A DNA stretch of 64,000 nt from Lantana camara (lineage: Eukaryota; Streptophyta; Magnoliopsida; Lamiales; Verbenaceae): positions 17,926,501 to 17,990,500 of the forward strand of contig CM074865.1 in assembly GCA_037501455.1 (NCBI GenBank), in the 5' to 3' direction. Shown here one piece after another: positions 56,015-64,000 of the stretch (position 1 is the first letter of the stretch; the number at the start of each line of letters is the position of its first letter). The notes beneath the pieces were generated by a model. That model did no database searches. It saw only the letters and a list, made by a program, of their open reading frames with translations, and had not been told where the DNA came from. A program made the position numbers and the translations under genes.

Positions 56015-57948
56015 TGTTAGGAATAGTGCCTTAGAAAGCCGATTGTATATCCGCTTTGTACTTTTCCTTATTGTAATCACATACAATCTTTGAATAAAAT
56101 AACGAATTGAGGTAACACTTCTTTATATGCTATTGTTTGGTATGCGTTTACTTTAGTTGTGCATGTATGAGAACTCCCCTAATCCTGATAACTTTAGGAC
56201 TCTACCATTTAGGTGAAATGGTTCATGAAACGAGCCCTATATCACATAAGTCATGATTAGTAAAATACTCCAAGCTGATGAGTCCTACAGACAGTGGGAG
56301 TGTCAACCTGCTCCTTTAAGGCTTGCTTGTGGGATCACGCCCTTAAGAAGGACCACCATGTTTCATGGAGGTGCAAAGTGTATAGTTGATGCGTATGTGA
56401 TACATGAAGGTGCTTACTTCCATAAGTAAGTTCACTGAGGTGCCCCGTGTGAGAAGATTCCTAAATGGGAAAGGAAGTTTCTATTTCAGGAAATGGAAAC
56501 TTCCAGATTAGGAAATATTTCACAAGTCATTGATGTGATTAATTGATCCTTAGACTTGAGGTTTCATGTCACTTTATGAGTTAACTCTGTAGTCTTAGGT
56601 ATAAGCTTTAAAGGGTGTCGCCTTAGATAACTGATTCAAGGCTTATGCTGGGGCTGCACAAGTGATTCATGAAAGTGAATGAGAATCAAGAAAGGACCTA
56701 CACTTGCATTTGCAAGGTGATCTCTTATTGTGTAAGTCATTCATATGCCATATGGAGTCCTTGGCCAAGGCAATAGATCAAGACACCAAGAAAAGGGTTT
56801 CTTGGATTGAGATCGAATGGATATGAAATGCACTTAGCTTTAAGACCAGATTATTAGGGTTCTGATTATTCCCTTACCCTAGATCTTAGTTGAGAGATAG
56901 TAAGTAGGAGGATTGTATCTCACATGAATCAATGACTTAAAGGTTCTGTCGAATCGAGACATTCCAATTCAGCTAGGGGTTAAACACCTGTTGCTAGACT
57001 ATGGTCGTTTAATCTGTGGACTGATTAATTAATTAGTGAATTAATTAATTAGGGTCACTGCTAATTGAATTGAGAACCTAGAGGGTCACACACAACAACT
57101 TGGTTACATGAGTTAAGGCTTTAAAATGATTAAAACGAGTTGATCATACCAAGAGGGTTCCACACGTGTGAAACACACGTGTGGTTCACGTGATTGGCAC
57201 GTGTCCTTGGGGACACGTGTGTCACACGTGTATATTGTTTATGTATTAAATAATTAATGTGTTAATTATTTAATAGACTTTGGTTTAATTTTTGAATTAA
57301 AATGAAAGTCTTATTTTGGAGAAATTAATCTATTTAATTAATCATGAATTAATTAATTAGATAAATAAGTTATTTATTTATTAATAAATAAAGTATAATA
57401 TTATCCAAAAGGGTTTTGGATATTTTAGCTCTCTTAAAATTTGATTTGAATTAGAATTCAAAATCAAGGTTTAGAATTACTTGATGATCAAGTAATAAGA
57501 GAGAGGGACCAAATCCTTAGTCCAAAAGGACTAGGTTCGGCCGCCCCTCTCTAGCTATATATAGGGGAGCTCGAGCTCCCCTTAGGGATTGATCGATTCT
57601 TCTTGGTTCATGTGTTGAACACCATCCTTTCTCCAAGATCACATAAATCCTAGGTTAAGCCTAAACACTAACTAGAGAACTAGCATCCTTACTAGTTAGA
57701 TTGTAGTCAAGTTGGTGGACTATCTCTTGAGAGTTTCAAGTTAGAAGTTTTTAAAGATTCGAGCTTTACCAAGGAGAGGGGATCAAGCCGCGAGAAGAGC
57801 GTTCTTGGGTAGCTTGAAACGCTTCAAGAAAGATTATTGAAAAGTAAGTTTCTTTACCTTACGAATTTGGATTCATGATTGCGAGTTTCGATCCTTTTGT
57901 TGGAAAATTTTAAAATTTCCGCTGTTTTCTGATTCCGTTTTTCCAATA
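56015..57948 (+). repeat. 5' LTR of the second copia
   Basis: 1934 bp, aligned with the 1949-bp LTRs of the first copy over its full length. It keeps the six CACGTG sites (57163-57230) and the TATA box near 57555. Confidence 0.93.
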
Positions 57949-57950
57949 CG

Positions 57951-57963
57951 TGGTATCAGAGCC
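57951..57963 (+). other. Primer binding site of the second copia
   Basis: TGGTATCAGAGCC, identical to the first copy, two bases after the LTR. Confidence 0.93.
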
Positions 57964-60157
57964 ACCTCGTTAATCGTGTTTCTGATTCGTCTCCACTTAA
58001 CTGAAGTTGGTAGAAATTCCTAGGCTTGATGCGATTGAGTATTTGTAACTGTTTTAGAAAGCCCGAATTACGAAACTGTATTTTTCCTGAAAGTTTCTGA
58101 GAATTGTTTTATAAAATTTGTTTTTGAAGACTGTTTTAGATTTGAAACTGTATAAACTGTCTTTGGATTTCTTGGATTGGTTTTGCTTTTGAACGAAATC
58201 ACGAAACGAAAACCCGGATTATGACGAACACGCGAAACCCCGCGTGCGAAGGCGTCGCGCGCGAGGGCTTTGGGCGCCGCCGCCCGCCTGACCTAGGCGT
58301 GCCCAGGCCTTGCGCCTACTCCCTCCCGCAACCGCGCGGGAGGCGTTCCGAGCTCGCCTAGAACGCCCGCAACCTGGCGGGAGGACCGCGCGCAGTAGCG
58401 CACGCACTCGCGCGGCCTTGGCCGCGCTCTGTGCGCGCCTGTTGTGCGTGCACTGTGTTTGCGGTCTTCTTCGCGTACGGGCCCCGTTTTTCCATCGTAA
58501 TCCGATCTTTCGTTCTCGTGCAATCCAGTCCCAATTTTATTTATTTTATTAAAAACTTGTTTTAATTAAATTAATTTTTTTTAAAATAAAAGTTAAAATT
58601 GGGATTTTTGAGAAATAGAAACGGTTTATAATTTGGGAAATTACACCTTTAATAAAATTATTAATTTTCAGAAATTAATTGGAATTTTTATTTATTTTAG
58701 TAATTTGGGATTTATTGAAAACTTTTATAAATAAGACTCGCATCAAGTCGTGTTTTAAGTCATTAGGACTTGAAACGGGAATTTTAATTTATTGGCTAAG
58801 TTTAAATTCTCGCAAGAAGCATGTTAGGTGATCATGGGTACTAGTCTTTGTATGCTTTACATTTATGCACATGGATGGTTTACATTTGGGGTTGGAGCCC
58901 TATAGTTGCGTTTTTCAATTGAGGTTGGTGCCTCACTTATGTGCGTATTGTTATGTGATTTATTATGTGGCTTTCCATATTACTGTATTGAGGCCAGGGT
59001 ATGCCCCATGTATTTGTCTAAGGCCAATATGAAGATTGAGCCTTATTACTTTTCAGTACTTTTTCATTTTTTTTTTTTTTGGAGAGTAGAATAGGTGGTG
59101 AGGTTTTTATTTTCATTTTGGAGACAATGCACCCATGGAGTAAGATGGACTACATTCAAGTAACAAGGAGGCTATAAGTGAAGACCCCTCAAAATGTTAG
59201 GGAGGGGAATCTCAATTGAAAATGTAATAGAGATAGGGCTCGTATCTTGTTACTGCTTTCCCTTATGTGATATAAACTGTTTATGTGGCATGTATGTTAG
59301 AATTGTGATAGTGGAGTGGCTCCCACTTTTGACGCATAAGATAGGATAGACCCATGATCATCTCATGTTAGTATCATGCTAGGACATGTTATCTGTTTAT
59401 GTGCTTGTTTGAAATGCATTTAAATTGTACTTGCATTAATCAAGACTAATAAAATTGGATAACATATATGTTGGTGAGGTCGAACCGGACAACCCTCCGG
59501 TTGATTCGAAAATTCCCATTAAATATTAAGCTCATTTCGAATAATAGGTGTTTAATTCGAGATGCAAATTTTGAATTAAATTCCTAGCATTCCATCAATA
59601 GGTTTTAAGTTTAGTAAGTGAAGCTAGTTATTGTCCGCGAGTCGTGGGATAGTTAGTGGAACTTATTAGTCCTCAGTTACCTAATTGACCATTTTAAATG
59701 ATCAATATTTCGTGTTCAATTTTGGCAAGGGCGATATCCGCGAGTCGTGGGTCGTTCGAACTAAGTTTTGATCATGATCTTATGATTGATGGGTCTAGCT
59801 TAACGCCTAAGTAAATATGGATGTCACACGAGTCGTGGGTCCATATTGAAAGATAGGTGATGTAAAAAAAATTACTAAGAGTTCTAAAGGTGTTAGAATT
59901 GGTAAGTTGTACCTACCTAGGGTTTTACTTAGAATATCCGCGAGTCGTGGGTTCGAGGTAAAATGATTAGGATCTTAGTACCCATTGGGAAACACGTTCC
60001 TCTTAGATCTTTGGGAATTATAGATCTTTGAAAAACAGTGGGAGTTACATTAGATTAAAGACCTTATCTTTTGTATATCGTTATAATTCAGCATGCTCAC
60101 TAGTTCTCTGTTTTACCATTTAGGTCGTAGATTTTGTGATTCTCTACGTGTTTTGAA
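57964..60157 (+). other. Leader of the second copia
   Basis: About 2.2 kb without coding, matching the leader of the first copy. The GC-rich block is at about 58222-58480. The four CGAGTCGTGGG stem-loops lie within 59624-59962 with spacings of 103, 88 and 112 bases, against 103, 88 and 113 in the first copy. Confidence 0.75.
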
Positions 60158-63100
60158 ATGGCAACCAAAAACCCTTTTGTATTGATCCTCGAGTCAAACA
60201 AGTTGACTGGTCCCAACTATTCTGATTGGCTGAGGAATCTAAAAATCATTTTAGATTCTGAGAAGAGAACTTATGTTCTCTTCGAAGGGGAGCCTGGTCC
60301 CGAAGGAGACGCTCCCACTCGGACCGAGCAGGATGCGATCCAGAAGTGGAAGGATGATAATCTCCAAGCCCGTTGCCTTATGTTGGCTAACATGTCTCCG
60401 GACTTGTAAAGGCAACATGAGGCCATGTAATTTGCTTGGGAGATTTACGACCACTTAGAGCAACTTTACCGCCCTCATAAACGTGTTACAAGGTATAACA
60501 CTTCGAAGGAATTGTTCCATTTGAGAATGAGGGAAGGTTCAAGTGTCTATGAATATGGACTCAAGTTTCTTGCCCTTACTGAGAAACATGCTTCCATGGA
60601 CATGCCACTGAAAGATGAGCTTTAAGTGGACTTGTTGCTAGCCTCGCTCCCACCATCATTCAACCCATTTGTCCTTAACTTCAATATGAATCATGCTGGT
60701 GCTACTGTAGCTGAGCTGATTAGTCAGCTTGTGACTGCTGAAAGCACGATCAAGAAGGACAACAAGATTCTGATGGTGAATGCTCTATCTTCCTCTTCCG
60801 GGCCTTCTAAAGGTAAGGGCAAGAAAGCCCAAAAGAAGAAGAAAAAGAAACCCCTTAGGCCCGTTGGTGGCATTTCGAAGGGGAAGGCCCAAAAGAAGAA
60901 GCGTGATCAGAAAGAGGATGTTTGCTTCCATTGTGGCAAAGCGGGACATTAGAGGAGAAACTGCCCAGAGTACAAGGCCACTCTAAAGAAAGGTATGTTT
61001 CTCGTTGAAGTAAATCTTTCTATTAATTCTAGTTCTTGGGTACTTGATACCGATTGTGGAGCTCATATCTGTAATGATGTACAGATGCTAAATGAAGTTC
61101 AACAACTCAGAGAAGGAGAATGTGTCTTGAAGATCGGCAATGGCTCAAAAGTTGAAGCTCGAGCTTTAGGCTCAATTAGATTAGATTTAGGTAGTTTTGA
61201 GTTAGTTTTAAATAAAGTCCTTTATGTACTGAACATTATTCGTAATATAATTTCAGTTCCAATTTTAGATTGTGAAGGTTATGAAACTTATATTAAGAAT
61301 GGTAAATATTTTATCAGTTCCGTTCTCATCGGAACAACTCTTCCGTTCACATAGGTACTCTAAGTAATGGACTTTATCTAACTCAAAATATCAATATTAT
61401 GAATATACAACGAGAAACTAAACATAAGAGAGATGACAAAGTTTCAGCTCCCTTATGGCACGCTAGATTAGGACACATTTCCAAGAACAGAATTAGCAAG
61501 ATAAACACTTTAGGATCATTCTCTGAAAATGATCTCAAAGAGTTAACTTCTTGCGAATCCTGTCTTAAAGGAAAGATGTCCAAAGTTCCTTTTAAAGGAA
61601 CTGTGGCACGTGCCACTAAGGTCTTGGATTTGATCCATTCTGATGTTTATGGGCCGCTTAGTGTAAGCACAAGAAACGGTCATCAGTATTTCATAACCTT
61701 TACCGATGACTTTAGTCGGTATGGTTATGTATACTTAATGAAGTATAAATCTGAAGCTTTTGAGAAATTCCTAGAATTTCAAAAGGAGGTTGAGAACCAA
61801 ACTGGTCACAAGATCAAAGCACTTCGATCTGATCGGGGAGGCGAGTATCTTAGTGAAGAATTCCTTAATCATCTCAAAGATAATGGGATTATCTCTCAGT
61901 GGACTCCTCCGGGAACTCCTCAACTCAATGGAGTTTCTGAGAGAAGGAATCGAACTCTACTCGATATGGTTCGTTCCATGATGAGTTTCACTGACTTACC
62001 ACCTTCTTTCTGGGGTTATGCCCTAGAAAGTGCAGCAAAGATTTTGAATCTAGTTCCCTCTAAGTCAGTCCCTAAAACGCCCTATGAAATGTGGCATGGT
62101 AAAATCCCTAGTTATTCTTACTTAAGAATTTGGGGTTGTCCTGCTTACGTGAAGAGAACAGTGGGAGATAAGTTCGAATCTCGTTCTAACTTATGCTACT
62201 TTGTAGGTTATCCTAAGGAATCCATAGGATACTACTTCTATGATCAATCTGAGCAAAAGGTGTTTGTTTCTAGAAATACTACTTTTCTTGAGGAACCGTT
62301 CCTTAAAGAAAAGAAAGGCAAGATCATAGAATTAGAGGAAGTACAAAGTGACCCCACGCCACCCACTGAAGAAAAATCCCCTTCTGATCAACCACAACCA
62401 ATCACGAATTTCGATACACACGTAAATCCTCCTCTAAGGCGTTCTGAACGCACTCCTAGACAGCCGGAGAGATAGTATGGATTCTTCCATGAGATCTCTC
62501 AAAAGGATAATGATCCTCTAACATATGAGGAGACGCTTTCAGATTCTGACTCTGAACAGTGGATAGAAGCCATGAAATCCGAAATGGATTCCATGAACTC
62601 CAACCAAGTTTGGACCTTGGTAGATTTGCCTGATGGGGTCAAACCCATAGGTTGCAAATGGATCTTTAAGAGAAAGCTTGGAGTTGATGGAAGCATTGCA
62701 GCCTACAAAGCAAGACTGGTTGCAAAAGGATTCAGTCAAAGACCCGGCGTGGACTTTGATGAAACTTTTTAACCAGTTGCAATGCAAAAGTCTATTCGAA
62801 TCATGCTTGCCATTGCTGCATATTATGACTATGAGATATGAAAAATGAATGTGAAAACTGTCTTTCTCAATGGTGACATTGATAAAGACATTTATATGGA
62901 GCAACCCATAGGTTTCACATTCAGTGGAAGTGAGCAAAAAGGTTTGTAAACTCCAAAGGTCAATCTATGGATTAAAACAGGCTTCTAGGAATTAGAACAT
63001 TCGATTTGATGAATCAGTCAAAGCGTTTGGCTTCATTCAGATCTCGAATGAATCATGTGTGTATAGAAAGGAATTGGAGACCTCATTGCAATTCTTAGTA

Positions 63101-64000
63101 CTTTATGTTGATAACATCCTTTTTATTGGGAATTCAAAGGATGACATGAAAGTAACTAAGTTATGGTTATCGAATTAATTCGAGATGAAAGATCTTGGTG
63201 ATGCATCCTACATCCTTGGAATTAAAATCTATCGAGATAGATCTAGAAGGTTGATAGGACTATCACAGTCGATGTACATTGACAAAGTATTGAAGAGATT
63301 CAATATGGAGTCAGCAAAGGTTAAGAACCTTCCTATGAGTGTAGGAACATGTATTTCTAAGAAGATGTGTCCTAAGACTAACCTTGAGAGGGAAAGAATG
63401 ACTCATACACCTTATGCATCAGCAATAGGTAGCATAATGTATGCAATGTTATGTACTCGACCGGATGTGGCTTATGCACTTAGTGTAACAAGTCGGTTCC
63501 AATCTGACCCTGGAGATGGTCACTGGGCTGCCGTGAAGAATATTCTTAAGTACTTGAAAAGTACTAAAGATTTATTCTTAGTTTACGGAGGGCAAAAAGA
63601 TCTTACTGTCGAAGGATATTGCGTTGAAAGCTTTGCATCGAACTTAGATGATTTTAAGTCAATGTCAGGATACATTTTCTGCCTAAAACAACACTGAGTT
63701 GGAAGAGTTCCAAGCAAACGACCACTGCAGATTCGACCACTGAGGCCTAATAATTAGCTGCAAATGATGCAGCTAAGGAAGGTGTTTGGATTAGAAACTT
63801 CATTCAAGGGTTGAATGTTGTTCCTAGCACGAAAGACCCCATTACTGTGTTTTGTGACAACACTGGGGTGGTTGCTCAAGCAAGAGAACCAAGATTTCAC
63901 CAACGAACCAAGCACATTATGAGGAAGTATCACCTAATCCGTGATATTATCAAAAGAGGAGATGTGCAAATTGATAAGGTCACATCAACAGAGAACATGG
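60158..64000 (+). pseudogene. Gag-pol of the second copia, multiply broken
   Basis: The same domains as in the first copy: gag from 60158, zinc knuckle near 60928-60952 cut by a TAG, protease with DTDCGAH (the active-site DTG changed to DTD), integrase (61399-62475), RT and the start of RNase H (63185-63697). Stops replace Gln, Glu, Ser or Trp codons near 60407, 60428, 60623, 60950, 62473, 62770, 62839, 62994 and 63176. Frame changes lie near 61316-61345, 62937 and 63688. Most stops fit single C-to-T or G-to-A changes. The breaks of the first copy (8-base deletion, Trp stop) are absent here, so the two copies decayed separately. Confidence 0.92.

Larger units (their letters stand above)
56015..64000 (+). 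mobile_element. Second copy of the same copia family, decayed, cut by the window end
   Basis: It has the same plan as 31574-41597: 5' LTR, primer site, 2.2-kb leader, gag-pol. It runs off the window in RNase H, so the 3' LTR is unseen. It differs from the full-length copy throughout and has at least ten stops or shifts. The LTR end TTCCAATA departs from the canonical CA. It follows a LINE RT fragment directly. Confidence 0.95.

Overview
The window is nuclear DNA of a flowering plant, most likely a eudicot. This rests on AT-rich, transposon-filled intergenic DNA, GT-AG introns, plant-type Ty1/copia and Ty3/gypsy retrotransposons, and two plant host genes: a CEP-receptor-like LRR receptor kinase and an RBR (RING-between-RING) E3 ligase. 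There are no prokaryotic features. I cannot name the species.

Layout. (a) 1-9183: a decayed minus-strand Ty3/gypsy element of Tat type. Its pol carries a second RNase H, it has an antisense ORF beyond integrase, and its reverse transcriptase is split by an 1190-bp hAT-like element with an 8-bp target duplication. (b) 10873-14155: a two-exon minus-strand gene for an LRR receptor kinase very like CEPR1/XIP1, apparently intact. (c) 14156-29521: non-coding DNA holding a decayed minus-strand copia element (17117-22083), a LINE relic (about 23880-25265), a solo gypsy LTR with a perfect target duplication (25774-26571), a SINE-like piece and several inverted-repeat elements. (d) 29522-46868: a nested stack. 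A gag-only gypsy element contains a TRIM-like miniature LTR element. The TRIM in turn carries a MULE-type MITE in one LTR and a 10-kb copia element in its interior. All four insertions have perfect target-site duplications, so the order of events can be read directly. (e) 49966-51789: a two-exon minus-strand RBR E3 ligase gene with an N-terminal membrane segment. (f) 52259-56014: MITE, AT-rich DNA and LINE remnants. (g) 56015-64000: a second, heavily mutated member of the same copia family as in (d), running off the window.

Only the receptor kinase and the RBR ligase look like functioning host genes. They are unrelated neighbours in an island between transposon blocks.

The most unusual signal is in the long untranslated leader of the copia family in (d) and (g). 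Four copies of a CGAGTCGTGGG motif each form the tip of a predicted RNA hairpin. The inner stem, triloop and asymmetric bulge are nearly constant, while the outer stems differ in sequence yet still pair, and differences between the two element copies mostly preserve pairing. The LTR of the same family also carries six CACGTG boxes within 67 bp.
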